Assembly (NCBI GenBank): GCA_039720395.1
Contig: CM077820.1
Span: 53,689,383 to 53,753,382, forward strand
Direction: 5' to 3'
Length of the DNA stretch: 64,000 bases
Source of the DNA: Liquidambar formosana
Taxonomy: Eukaryota > Streptophyta > Magnoliopsida > Saxifragales > Altingiaceae
The position numbers were made by a program, and so were the translations under genes. Shown here piece after piece: positions 13,401 to 25,209 of the stretch (positions within the stretch are counted from its first letter, which is position 1; the number at the start of each line of letters is the position of its first letter). The notes beneath the pieces were generated by a model. It ran no database searches. It saw nothing but the letters and a program-made list of their open reading frames with translations, and was not told the origin of the DNA.

Positions 13401-16400
13401 TTTTTTCTTGGACCGTATCTTGCAATATGCCATTTGCTAGCAAGTGATGCTTTAGGGTTCAACAACTAACAGAAACTAAAAATGTCAATGTGTGTGTTCC
13501 TACAGTTATACAACTTGGAAATGCTCCTTCTGCAAGCCCCATCCCAGTCAACCAACTTAGCAACAGACAGCCGAATCCTAAGCCAGCTACTGAGCCAAAA
13601 GTTGGTCCCAACCAAAGAGCCCAACCCAATCAAACGATGCTACAGCGGGCTCGCCTACTTCATTGAGGACAATTGGAAGCGGATTTGGGTCTTGGCCCTA
13701 TGGCTTGCAATTTGCGCAGGCCTTTTTACATGGAAAACAATCCAGTATAAGAATCGGGCCGTGTTCGATGTCATGGGCTATTGTGTAACAACGGCAAAGG
13801 GTGCAGCTGAGACACTCAAGTTCAACATGGCTCTCATCCTTCTACCAGTGTGCAGAAACACCATTACATGGCTTAGGAGCAGGACCAAGTTAGGGGTGGT
13901 GGTTCCCTTTGATGACAATATCAACTTTCACAAGGTATGTCATGCTTTTAGGTTGTATTATTTTTCTCTTGACAGGTCCTTATATTGTTTTTCTCACCAA
14001 CAAAAAACACAAATATAAATGGTTTATCATTGTGTTCAGCAATAACTTTAAATTGATCAGAGTGCTGCTAGGTATACCAGATAAATAAATTTATTGGATT
14101 CATTCACTGGTTAATTTGAAAATAAAGACTCAAATTTTCTCTTAATTTTAAATTTTTCATTGTCAGGTCTACTGATAAGAGGAGTAGGTAAACTTATCCA
14201 GTATCTTCAGCGTTTTCCATCTAGTTAATTTCCGCCATTGTATTTCAAATTAACATCATCGTATGCTCTACAAAATGAAAAAAAAAAATTTGGTTTCATG
14301 TGAAACCAATCCAAGGAAGCAATTCATTGATGGTCAAACCTAAGCTCAACTTAATCGAATTCGAATTCAACCAAGCTATGCTCAAACATTGAAATTCACT
14401 TATCTCGCTCTTACTCTATTGCATGAATTTTTTTCAGGTAATCGCGTTGGGAATCGCCGTTGGCGTAGGGCTCCATGCAGGTGCCCATCTAACATGTGAC
14501 TTCCCACGGCTACTACACGCCACCGATGAGGAGTACGAGCCAATGGAGCCATTTTTTGGCGAGGACCGGCCAAATAACTATTGGTGGTTCGTGAAAGGCA
14601 CCGAGGGTTGGACCGGCGTAGTGATGGTAGTCCTTATGGCTATATCCTACACATTAGCCCAACCTTGGTTCCGCCGGAACAGGCTCAAACTCCCCAATAC
14701 CCTCAAGAAGCTCACCGGATTCAACGCCTTTTGGTACTCCCACCACCTGTTCGTTATCGTCTACGTCCTCTTCATCGTTCATGGATACTATCTCTATCTC
14801 ACCAAGAAATGGTACAAGAAAACAGTAAGCGTCTCAAAAACCTTCCTAAGTGGTGATATTTATAACTTCAGTATATATGGACACCCAATTCACTTATAGG
14901 CACTCCCTAAGTTTCTGATTAATGATAGTGCCTGTACAATCACATAGCGTTGAAACTTGACGAAGTGATGGGTACTGAATTGACGAAATTGAAACTTGAG
15001 AACCTAAAGTGAAACCTAACTCAAATTAGAGGATGGTTTTCTGTAATTTACCCTTCTTCCTTTCTCATTTCTGTGTTTTCTAATATTTGTTCTTCTACAT
15101 TGCCACAGACATGGATGTATCTTGCAGTCCCAATTATATTATACGCATGCGAACGCTTGATTCGTGCACTCAGATCAGGCTACAAGACGGTGCGGATTTT
15201 GAAGGTACATTCTAAGTACTTCCTTTTTCTTTTTTTTTTTAAATATAATTTTGGAGCTCATCATTGTTGTAATGGAAAAAAGGGTATGAATGTAATTTCG
15301 ATCACAAAAAAAAAAAATGAAAAAATCAAATGAATTAATTTCTCCTATTTTTTCAGGTTGCTGTGTACCCCGGAAATGTAATGGCGCTGCACATTTCTAA
15401 GCCTCAAGGATTTAAATACACTAGTGGGCAATATATATTTGTAAACTGTTCAGCTATCTCTCCATTTCAATGGTAATTAATTCAAAATAAACCTATTCCT
15501 TACTTTTTAATCATTAACTATAATAAGAACAATAATAATAACAATGATGATGATTATGATGATAATCAGGCACCCTTTCTCCATCACTTCGGCTCCCGGG
15601 GACGATTATCTGAGCATCCACATCCGGACCTTAGGTGACTGGACATCAAAGCTCAAAACTGTCTTCTCTAAGGTACTTGTCGCATGAAATTTACATTTTC
15701 TTTTTTATTTTTTATTTTTTCTTTTTTTTTTTTCCTTTTTTGCACAAAATATTTTGTTCACAACCCTGGAAATTTTCTTTAATCTTTAATTTAACACATA
15801 ATTAATGTTGCCTATAATGTATAATGTAGGTATGCCAGCCTCCTACGGCCGATCAAAGTGGCCTCCTAAGAGCCGACATCGCAAAAGGCAATAACATGCC
15901 TAGGATGCCGCGGCTCTTAATCGATGGCCCCTATGGAGCTCCGGCGCAGGACTACAAACAATACGACGTGATCCTCCTCGTCGGACTTGGTATCGGAGCG
16001 ACCCCTTTAATCAGCATACTCAAAGATGTGCTTAACAACATTAAGCAACAAAAAGAAATTGAAGAAGGGATAGTAGAAAGCGAAGTTAAGGGCACTAAGA
16101 AAAAACCTTTTGCCACAAGTCGAGCCTATTTTTATTGGGTAACTCGTGAGCAAGGCTCGTTCGAGTGGTTTAGAGGGGTGATGAATGAGGTGGCGGAGTT
16201 CGATCAAGATGGAGTCATTGAGCTTCACAATTATTGTACTAGTGTGTATGAAGAAGGGGATGCCCGATCGGCTCTCATTGCGATGCTTCAATCCCTTCAT
16301 CATGCCAAAAATGGAGTTGATATTGTTTCGGGCACACGTGTGAAAACTCATTTTGCAAGGCCAAATTGGCGAAACGTTTTCAAGCATGTCGCTGTCAACC

Positions 16401-17138
16401 ACACCAATCAACGAGTTGGTAAGTATTTGTTATAGTTTTTGTTTTTGGTACATGATAATTGCTATTTTATCTTAGTTTCAATCAAAATTATTCCCATTAA
16501 TGCGAGCAATTTGGTAGGTTCACCAACACAGTTTGGGCTAGGCAATGGCTCATATTGAGAACGCATATTTCTTACTCTGTTGGGTTAAAATGGAAAGAAA
16601 ACAACTGTAGCTAGGCCTTTTTCTATCCTTTTTTTGTCAAACGAAGAGTATCTCAAGTCATTAGGTACAAACTAATCTTCCTAACACATAAACCACCCTC
16701 AAGCATGTGCTAGGTCTATATTAAATTAGGGAAATAATTGCGTCGCATTATGTCATTACTTTTGCGGACAAATCAGGCTGTGAGAATGCATGACAAAACA
16801 ATAAATCTCTCTCTTCATCCTCGATATTTTTCTATAGGCTTGATTTGTTTATAGGCATTAGTTGTACTATGTAAAAAATAATACTAGACTGTCATGTTAG
16901 GATTTAGGAAACTATATTCATTCAATTTGAAGCGATGTGGCGAATTTTGAAGTGGATATAGCAATTTTCTTGAGTTAATTCTGATTGTTTAAGTTAAGCT
17001 AATCCTGGTTTTTATGCCTTTGTCACAGGAGTGTTTTACTGCGGTGCATCTGGATTGGTTGGAGAGCTAAGACGGCTAGCGCAAGACTTTTCCCGGAAGA
17101 CTACCACCAAGTTTGATTTCCATAAAGAGAATTTCTAA
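10453..17138 (+). CDS. RBOH: respiratory burst oxidase homolog (NADPH oxidase), A/C/D/G-like clade
   Basis: Plasma-membrane flavocytochrome that passes electrons from cytosolic NADPH via FAD and two hemes to apoplastic O2, making superoxide. Exons: 10453-10966, 11126-11285, 12386-12434, 12544-12657, 13506-13934, 14438-14824, 15109-15204, 15357-15472, 15570-15672, 15830-16418, 17029-17138. All have GT-AG introns and joined phases, giving 888 aa. An acidic/Ser-rich N-terminus leads to the NADPH_Ox regulatory domain. EF-hands follow at about 225-240 ([12 protein letters not shown]) and 268-279 (DPENLGYIE). The first TM segment is near 339-355. Candidate heme histidines are H435/H439 ([10 protein letters not shown]) and H524/H525/H537. 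The FAD motif is [15 protein letters not shown] and NADPH motifs are [11 protein letters not shown] and [13 protein letters not shown]. The C-terminus is the typical [12 protein letters not shown]. No key motif is missing. The segment [13 protein letters not shown] suggests the A/C/D/G group, but the exact paralogue cannot be fixed by eye. Confidence 0.96.
11895..12244. mobile_element. hAT-like MITE in RBOH intron 2
   Basis: Arms of about 60 bp are inverted: the left has 'gcttggctcttcactgtgg' and 'gaagcaactcctcctc', and the right mirrors it with 'gaggagcagttgctcctc' and 'actgtgaggagtcaagta'. The 8-mer TTTTTTCT flanks the element (11895-11902 and 12237-12244), matching the 8-bp duplication of hAT transposons, though it is T-rich. 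The centre is degenerate 'gatatgtaaatacaaat'-like repeats plus an (AT)n tract. A terminal piece of the same family lies near 45373-45400. Confidence 0.6.
12940..13035. mobile_element. foldback MITE, copy 3 (half element) in RBOH intron 4
   Basis: Shows one arm of the foldback family ('gagttttttcaaaatttatt', 'gtttaagaagatttttttac', 'catttatagtctttatttca') without the opposite arm. Intron 4 (12658-13505) is otherwise filled by repeat-like sequence rich in GGCCCA/AGCCCA words on both sides, suggesting an older hAT-like insert that holds this fragment. Confidence 0.4.
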
Positions 17139-17835
17139 ATTTTGAATTTCTCTTTTATTATTATTATTATTTTTTTCATTTTTCCAATGTAATCCATAGT
17201 GTAATGCCCACCTCTTTTTTTTTTTCTTTTTTATACTTCTAAGGTGTATATGTAATTTATAGTCAATAAGTTGTAATTTATAATCTCATCCATTTATTTT
17301 ATTTATTTCTATAGTTAAAATCGAGTGCTTCAGTATGCAACATGCGATGGAAAATCAAAACAAATTTTGATTGATTTAAAGAGTAGTACGTAAAAACACC
17401 TTAAAAATGATAGCCAAACATTGTCTTAACTATTTTTCCACATAATTGGTTACAAATTGCGATTTGTGACCCACTTTCTATTATTTGAGCATTTTGTGGA
17501 AATTTTTTTTTTTTTTTTTTTAAAAGCTACAGAAAAAATTTACCAAAATCAACTGTAAATTCAACAGTTCAAACAAAGTTCGATTAGGGGTGGAAAATTT
17601 TCAATAATCAATTCCTAAAGTATATCTCTATTGGATTTTATTTTATTTTTGGTGGTAAACTAAAAATTTTATTACATCTGAAAATGATATAAAAACGCAT
17701 CTTATTTTCCATATCCTGCATAGCTGTGTACTATGTGCTTTGTTGCCTTTGTGATCGATATTTTTTTTTTCCCCATTTATCCCCATTTATGAAGGGGGAG
17801 GTAAAGAATTTAAACCATTTATTCTCAAAAATGGC
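17139..17835. other. RBOH 3' flank, no gene seen
   Basis: AT-rich 3' region with (TTA)n at about 17156-17170 and T tracts. It probably includes the RBOH 3'UTR. No second gene or strong hairpin was recognised. Confidence 0.5.
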
Positions 17836-18830
17836 TTGAATGATGTTCTTGCCTCAGTGGTAATGGATGGATTTGGATTTGCTCCAGTTGCGCCCCTTTA
17901 ACTGGAGTGTCCAGTAGCCCTTGGATCATCGCCACGTGGTAATGAGGGGAAAGGAAGGGTGCAAATTTGAGACGCAGCATTATTGCGTCGTTTAACTCAG
18001 AATGGCTCAAACGTTAACGCCGTAAAAGGGGAGGGGGTCTTGTTCGATTTTTTTTCCCAGATCTGTTTGATCTCTTTCTTCTTTTTAATGGGTTATATGC
18101 TTAGATTTGTTCAAGAAAAGGGGAGGCGGTCTTGTTTCCTCGGTCACCGTCGGCAATCACCTAAGAAGATAACGGAGTTGAGCATCGCCTGAGAAGATGA
18201 TCGGAATCCCGAAGCTCGTTGCGGACAACAACCGTCCATTACAGGCTAAAATACTCGTCGCCGAGAGCTTTCTGACCACTGCAACACAATCTCGCCGGCC
18301 ACACAAACTCACCAACCCATCACCACCGTCGAAACCCCCATGTAACCCATAACTGCCAGTATCGTGGCAACAAAAATGAACTGACGGGATGTGGAAGCCG
18401 CCGAGAGAGAGGTGAAGAGAAGAGAAAGGGGGAGAGAGGTAGAGTCGCATAGAGGAGATAGAGAGGCAGAGTCGTAGAGTTAACGGCGTTAACGTTTGAG
18501 CCATTCCGAGTTAAACGACGCAATAATGCTGCGTCTCAAACTTGCACCCTTCCTTTCCCCTCATTATCACGTGGCGATGATCCAAGGGCTACTGGACGCT
18601 CCAGTTAAAGGGGCGCAACTGGAGCAAATCCAAATCCGTAATGGATGGACTTGTGACGAATCATAAACTCAGAAGTCATGAGTTCGATTCCTCACTGGTG
18701 TGGTTACTCTGTGACCCAAATGATGTGCAAGTTAGAGGGGCGACTTGTACATTCGGGATTTTACCTGTCAGGGTGGGTCACTAAGTGGCCCTACCTTGGT
18801 GGGATTCCCTCATCATAAAAAAAAAAATTA
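17836..18830 (+). mobile_element. tRNA-derived SINE split by a later insertion
   Basis: An A-box-like sequence (TTGCCTCAGTGGTAATGG) ends at 17870. A B-box (CATGAGTTCGATTCCTCACT) and SINE body continue from 18647 and end in an A-rich tail near 18818-18828. The two halves are separated exactly by the foldback element and share its 9-bp duplication. Removing the insert leaves normal tRNA-like spacing between the boxes. Outer boundaries are approximate; no SINE target duplication was identified. Confidence 0.6.
17860..18646. mobile_element. long-TIR Mutator-like (Pack-MULE/foldback) element with 9-bp TSD
   Basis: GTAATGGAT flanks the element at 17860-17868 and 18638-18646. The element (17869-18637, 769 bp) has terminal inverted repeats of about 155 bp (17869-18023 and 18483-18637). 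Both begin GGATTTGGATTTGCTCC and I count only four mismatches. Long TIRs with a 9-bp duplication are the Mutator superfamily hallmark. There is no transposase. The 460-bp centre is GC-richer than the surroundings (CGCCGGCC, CACCACCGTCG words), compatible with captured host sequence. Open frames crossing the TIRs are by-products of the repeat. Confidence 0.85.
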
Positions 18831-18879
18831 AAAAGAAAATATTTTTTTAAAAAAGTTAACTTTTTAACTCAATTTGTTC

Positions 18880-19015
18880 TGATTAGGCTTAGTGCAGTGG
18901 CTAAGAAAGGAGATTATTACTTGCTACTTTCCGAGCCCCTCAAGTTGTTGTCCAAAATTCTCATCTATTTGGGAATTATTCCAAAGGTCCACTGCATTAA
19001 CATTCAAAAAAAAAA
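18880..19015 (+). mobile_element. possible second SINE-like repeat
   Basis: 'gcttagtgcagtggctaaga' resembles an A-box, and the segment ends in an A-rich tail (19003-19013) about 120 bp later. The B-box is unclear and no target duplication was found. Confidence 0.25.
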
Positions 19016-19381
19016 AGAGAAATCCCATTTTACCCTGCGAATTTATCTGACTCCAAATCCCTACTAATGTGAAAATGCGCTTTTGTTCTTTTGAAGAAAT
19101 GAGATACTATTTGCACTTAAAAAAATAATAATAATAATAAATAATATTTTTCAGAGTACTAATGGGATTGTTTTAAAAAAAAAAATAATGTGGTAGTACT
19201 AGTCATTTTTTAATCTTAGAATCAAAGCAAAGTATAAAAAATACAACAAATCAATTCGAAAAGATCGGTTTCTATTTGTTTTTCAAATTATTCCACAACA
19301 AATTGCACCCTAATTACATCGATTGAATAGATTGATGGACTTACATGATAAACTATATACCTAATCTTATAGACCAAAAGG

Positions 19382-19417
<36 letters not shown>

Positions 19418-19925
19418 AAGAAAAAAAAAAAAGACTACCATTACAAACTTTTTCAAAATGAAAGGTGCTTTTTATTTTATTCTTTATAAATTATTTTCTC
19501 ATTGACACATAAAATTAAAAATTAAAAATTAAAAAAAATAAAAAATCAGAAGATGAACCCTTAAGTTAAAAAATAAAAAAATAAATTTCCTCGAACATTT
19601 CTAAATTGTGCGTTCCTGCTCCACGGTTTCCACACTCATTACTACCACCCAATCAGAAAAAATAAATAAATACTCCTAAATGATTACGTGGCGAGAATTT
19701 GCGTAATAGGGAAGGAAAGGCTGACAGCTGTCCATTACATGAAGCCACTTCAAAAAGTAAATCCACATCGGCAAGTACTGTTGGCACCTCTAAAGCACCC
19801 TCTCTCTCCTCCTTCTCCAACCTCTCTTTCCCAAAGTCACCAATTTTTTTTTTTTTTTTTCTTTGGGCTGGGAAAAGTAGTCACCATTTATTCTTCTTAA
19901 GCATTTGCTCGCACTAGTCTCATAT

Positions 19926-19926
<1 letters not shown>

Positions 19927-19958
<32 letters not shown>
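19927..19958. repeat. (CT)n microsatellite in HIPP 5' leader
   Basis: About 15 CT units lie 30-60 bp before the HIPP start codon, in the position of a pyrimidine-rich plant leader. Confidence 0.85.
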
Positions 19959-19960
<2 letters not shown>

Positions 19961-19989
19961 AACCCTCTACTTTCTTCTCCCTCTTCCCA

Positions 19990-21864
19990 ATGACAGGGCC
20001 AGCAGCAGCAGCAGCAGCAGCAGAGCCAACAAAAGAAGTGGAAGCAGCCCCCGAAGTACCCGCACTAAAATACAAGGTAAACCATAGTTAATTTCTATGA
20101 ACACCCAACTCCATTATTCAATGGTCTTCAACACTGAAAGCAAGTTGTGTTTCTAATAACATCTTCTTCTCTGTTTTCTCTGTTTTTCAGACATGCGTCT
20201 TGAAAGTCTCCATTCACTGCGAAGGCTGCAAAAGAAAAGTCAAGAAAATTTTGCAAAACATCGACGGTTAGCACCCAAAACCCCGGCCCTAACATTATTT
20301 CTCTTAATTTCAGTTCTTTTTTTTTTTTGCTCAAAACACTTCTCTTTTTCTCAGATATTTCTCACCCGGTTCTTGTTCCTTTCGCCCTCGTCCTCACTCA
20401 TTTTTCTGTATTTTGTATGGTTTTCTCTTCCATTTTTCAGTTCTAATGTCGCAGTTTTCTCAGATTTATTCATCTGGGTCTTGTTCATTTCCCTCTAATT
20501 TCACTCTTTCTGCCAAGTTTTGTATGGTTTTCTATTCCATTTTCAGTTCTATTTGATCTCAAATTTTACATTTTGTCAATCTTTCCCGTCTGGGTCTATC
20601 TCTTTTCCCTCTAATTTCACAATCTTCTGAGTTTTATATGGTTTTCTCTTCCATTTTCAACTCTATTTCAGCTCAAATTGAGTAATTTCTCACTCTCTCT
20701 CATCTGGGTCTTGTTCAATTCCCCTCTAATTTCACTCTTTCATCTCAGTTATCTACGGTTTTTGTTCCATTTTCAGTTGTTTTTCTTATATCAAATCTCA
20801 TAGGACTCACACTCTCTCTCAGATTTTCTGATTTGGGTCTTGCTCATTAGTCATTTCCCTCCAATTTTCTCTCTTCTATCTTAATTTTCCCGTGCTTTAA
20901 TTCTGACCTCCTCTTCCATTTTTCAGGTGTTTACGAAACAGAAATAGACTTGAGGCAACAAAAAGTCACAGTAAAAACCAACGTAGACGCAGGCATCTTG
21001 ATCAAAAAACTAAACAAGATGGGCAAACATGCAGAGTTGTGGCCAGAGAAGAAGCCAGGAAAATCAAAGAATAAAGGCAAACATAAAGACTCAGAAAGCA
21101 GTGAAGAAGGTAACCATGGTGGCGATAAAGATAATTCAACAGAGAAAGTTGAAGTAATAAGCCAAGATTCTCCTAAAAATGGTGAAGGTGGTGGCAGTGC
21201 TAAACACTGTGAAGGTGGCGCCAGCAGCGGCGGTGCCGGTGGTGGTGTTGCTAAAGTTAGCGAAGTTGGCGTTGTAATCCCTAAAAATGGTGGTGGTGGT
21301 GGTGGACAAGGGAAGGAATCAAAATCCGACGGGAAGAAACCGGAGGGGATGGTTGCCAGTAATCAGTCGCCGGAGGTGGTCAGAAAGGGTGGTGAAAGTG
21401 ATGAAGGTGGTGAAAAGAGTGGTGGTGGAAGTGGTGGCAAAAAGAAGAAAAAGAAAGGGCATCAGGGGAATGGGAATAATGATGAGGGTGTACAGGGTGT
21501 TCATGTCGTTAATGTACCGGCAGGCACTGGATCACCTAATCACGGTCCTGGTCCATCCCATTTTTCACCTCCAGTGAATCACAGCCCTCCAGGTCAGCAT
21601 GTACATCAATACCCACCACATTATTATGCACAGCCAGTGTATCATGCAAGTTACAGTACGGCGTACCCTACTACAAGCTACGGTGCAACGTACCATGCCC
21701 AACAACCACCACCATACTCTTACGCTTATACGTATTCGGCGTATTCGGGCCACGTCGCAGAACCTCCACCTACACCGTTGGATTTGGACTCATATTCACC
21801 ACAGCCGTCTGATTCGTTCGAGTTATTCAGCGACGAAAATCCAAATGGGTGCTCAATTGTGTGA
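19990..21864 (+). CDS. HIPP: heavy metal-associated isoprenylated plant protein (HIPP)
   Basis: Exons 19990-20076, 20191-20266 and 20927-21864 join in phase to 366 aa. The ATG follows a CT-rich leader and is succeeded by seven GCA codons (poly-Ala). The HMA domain spans about residues 27-92, starting [17 protein letters not shown], with the metal-binding CxxC at C39/C42; HMA introns are common in this family. A long low-complexity region follows: Lys/Ser/Glu-rich, then Gly-rich (GGGGGGG near 115), then KKKKKK, then His/Pro/Tyr-rich ([13 protein letters not shown]). The protein ends CSIV, a CaaX farnesylation box, so membrane-anchored or nuclear-envelope association is expected. HIPPs bind heavy metals or act as stress-linked scaffolds; the ligand here is unknown. 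Confidence 0.94.
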
Positions 21865-24805
21865 GAAAATGGCTGCGAAATGACGATGTTGTCCGGGAAT
21901 GGCATACGGGGGCTTATACTACTTCTATAACGGTATGGAGGATAATTTTGTAATGTGCATGTATATAAAGGAAATATATGTATTAGAGAAAGAGATGGGG
22001 AGAAATAAAAGAGGGGCTTTGGGGTTTCTCTTAGTGGATGTTTGTGTAGTTGTGTTTTGCTTTATTTAGTACTTTTATTCTTAAAAGTTTTGCCTTGAAA
22101 GTTGTTAGCCTTGTAATGCCTAGTTGTTAGTAGGCCATGAAATCTCTCTCTCACACATATTCATCTGTAAAGTAGATAGGCATTTTTGCTTATCAGATGG
22201 TGATTTGATGGCAAAGTATAGGATTTGGGCAAAAGTGCTCTAGATGGGCTCAAGCGCACTATGAGATTAGGCAAAATAGTCCTATCGCCTATTTTCCCAA
22301 ACATTGTAATATTGTTTTACAGCTTCTCGTGGCAACTTACTTGGCTTACCTACATCAACATCACAAAAATCTCATGTCATTGCTTTATATGTTTATTGGG
22401 ATTTTTGCAGTGAAATGATAATGTCACGTCAATAGTAAGAGAGTAAGATAAAATAGATGGGAAGATTAGTAACAAAATAAATAATAAGATTAGTGTTTTA
22501 TGTTTTTTTTTTAATTTTTTGGGATTTTTGTTATAAAATGATAATGTCATGTCAATGGAAGGTAGTGAGATAAAAGAGAGGATTCTGTTTGGGTTTGCTT
22601 AGTTAATCTAACGGCTAAAGAAAAACAAATACACTCATGGGGGTGGGGATTGAATCTTTTAAAATCATTGGATGAATCCAAATACTCAAATTCTCAACTA
22701 GAAAATCCTGACCCGTGACATAAAATAGATGGTAAAGATCAGTAGTAGAGTAAATGGTAAGACTATTAGCATTCTAAAATTAATGCGTGAATAACGTCTA
22801 ATAAAATTTTGGAAATATACTTTCTTTTTCTTTTTTTTTAATGTAAATATACTTTGATTCATTCAAAGTTATTACTCGACTAATTTAACACGTGTCAAGA
22901 TCACTTAAAGTTTGAGCCTTGCCACTAATTATTACACCTCCACCTTGGGTATTCAAAAAGGCATATGGCCCAAACAGCCATGTCATCTATTGTTATTTTT
23001 CTTCTTGGTTATAATGCTTGGTAGTTTGTAGGACCATGAAATCTTTCAAACCTTCCCTTTCTTATGTGTAAAGAAGACTTTGATTGTAAACTAGAGAGAT
23101 TAAATTACATAAAAAAATGTGTAGAGAAAGTTCTGGTTGTACAGTAGAATGATTAGTAAGGCCAAGGTTTGTTGAGTCTCTTTTGCAAACTATATCTTGT
23201 TCCCATTAGAAAATATAAAAACAATTTGAATGCTAGGGTAGGGTTGTTAGGTCTTCCTCCCCCACTTTTGTTTGGTTGCAAATTTTAGTCTATTCTTCCA
23301 TTAGAAAAATATATATAACATTTTCAATGATAGGAAAAGGTTGATGGGTTTTCCTTCCTCTAGCCTCTTTTGCTTTGCTGCTAATTCTAGTGCAGGCATT
23401 AATCCTGTCATCCTTAGTTGTTTTCTCTCTGTCTCTCTCTAAATTACCAGTAAGTTTCCCTTTAGAAAAAGCCTCTCTCTCAAAATTACTAGTAAGTTTT
23501 CTTTTGAAAAGATATATCTTTTCTTTCAATTAATTAAAACTGCCTTTGGAGTGTGTGATGGCCTGTCTTCTTTAAAAGACCCAGCTTTAATTCTTTGCCC
23601 TTCTTTTTTTTTAAAAAAAAATCTGTGATAGGTCACTGGACTGCCACTTCTGAAAATAAAAGCAAATTTGTACCTGTCTCACCTTCTCTCTTAAGTTGGG
23701 AGGGAACACATAAAAGGAAGAAATCATGCTCACAGTTGTCAGAAACAAAATGCTTGTCTACTAACCTCTGTTTGACTTGAAATGGACTGTTTTTGACCAA
23801 CTTACTGTTATTACCTTGCTTTCAAAATGAAAGTCGAGTGCCAATCCCACTTGGATCAAATGACCAAAATCTCCTTGCTTTGTTTCATATATATTTGTTA
23901 CACATGGTTATATTCTCATCAGCACATATTGATATAAGTTATATTAACACCATTCATTGAGGATTGTATCTTTTGCATTAACTCAATGTACTCACCCACT
24001 AATACATAAGGTACAACTCTCAATACGAGTGTTGATACAAGTTATGTCAGCACGTGCTTACCTGATCATTTTTCTATATATATATATATATATATATAAG
24101 CTAAAGTAGGTGAATCAAGGTCATTTTCGTAAATAAAGACTAACTACCATTTGGTGGATCGTGCAACACAAGCACATCTTTCTCTCTTTATAAAACAGGT
24201 GTATCATTCAACTTTCTCAAAATTGAAGAGAATAAGTGTGTGTGAGCTATCTTTTAAAAAAAATAAGAAAACTATGGTAAAAATCAGAACAATCATTCCT
24301 AACTCACCAGTGCTTTCCTTTGATAATTTTTCTTTAATATCTAGAAATTTCTTTTTAAATATTTATTCCTTGGCCACTTGAACCTCATTTTGACATTCCA
24401 ATTCCAAGCTTCTTGTCAAAGAGATTCTCATTGTATTATTCTTATTCTCAGTTTTTGAGGTGTCCCTGTTCAAACAAATATGAGTTTTTTTTTTTTAAGG
24501 GTAATCATACCCTGCTAATTAGAGTATGATTAGAAGTGTTGTTTCACCATAGCAACTAAAACCAAACAATTGGCATAATTTCTCTGGGACCGTCTTGCCC
24601 TTTGTTTTGAGGAGCTTTGTTCCTTCTTTTCCTTTTTCTTATAATTTTCTTCATTTATTTTTTTTTTTTAATTTTTTTTTTTTGGGTACAAGGTGCTTTG
24701 TTCTTTCCATACGCTGCCCTTTGATTATGCAGTTCAATATTGGACCTAGAAGCTTGTACAAAACCATCAAATGGAGATACTTGTCACTAATTTTGTGCTG
24801 CAAAG

Positions 24806-24842
<37 letters not shown>

Positions 24843-25200
24843 GGAAAAATTTGTGCTAGAAAGATGAAAAGTGAGAAAATGGGAAATTATGTTTAAAGTT
24901 GTCATAGCATAATCGTACAAGCATCCAACATGGCATTTTAGAAGGGAAAGAGGAGCAATCAAGTCTTACTATCACCAAAACAAATTATCACAGAGATGCC
25001 TGCCAAAAGATTTGTCCTGCAAGGATGAAATATGAAGGAGTTTAAAGTTATCATAGCACACTGGTGCATGCATCATGGAATTTTAAAGGGATGGTTGGAA
25101 AGGAAGTCACGGATTCAAATCTTATCATAAACTAAGAAACAAAAAAAAAAAAAAATGATTTGAATTTGAGGAACAATGAATCCCAACTAGGTTGGCACCC
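21865..25200. other. HIPP 3' flank and gene-free interval
   Basis: The 3'UTR probably reaches about 22100. Two degenerate direct copies of 'gggatttttg..aaatgataatgtca.gtcaat' lie at 22398-22440 and 22520-22560. A (TA)n tract sits at 24076-24098. A related block ('aggtacaactctcaatacga' to 'acctgatca') occurs at about 24008-24070 and again at about 32785-32830. A T tract of about 34 bases lies at 24808-24841. No coding exon was recognised. Confidence 0.45.
25105..25180 (+). repeat. SINE-like tail repeat, copy A
   Basis: 'ggaagtcacggattcaaatc' followed by 'ttatcataaactaa', an A15 run and 'tgatttgaat' recurs at 26112-26180 with the same layout ('ggaagtcaccggttcaagtc'). The GGTTCAAGTC word is B-box-like. 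The pair brackets the LINE remnant. Confidence 0.5.
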
Positions 25201-25209
25201 AAAGCACTC

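Noticed and set aside
14581..14856. Second open frame over RBOH exon 6
   Set aside because: Out-of-frame shadow of the RBOH exon.
18157..18523. 115-codon minus-strand open frame
   Set aside because: Runs across the TIR of the foldback element; no motif and no start context.
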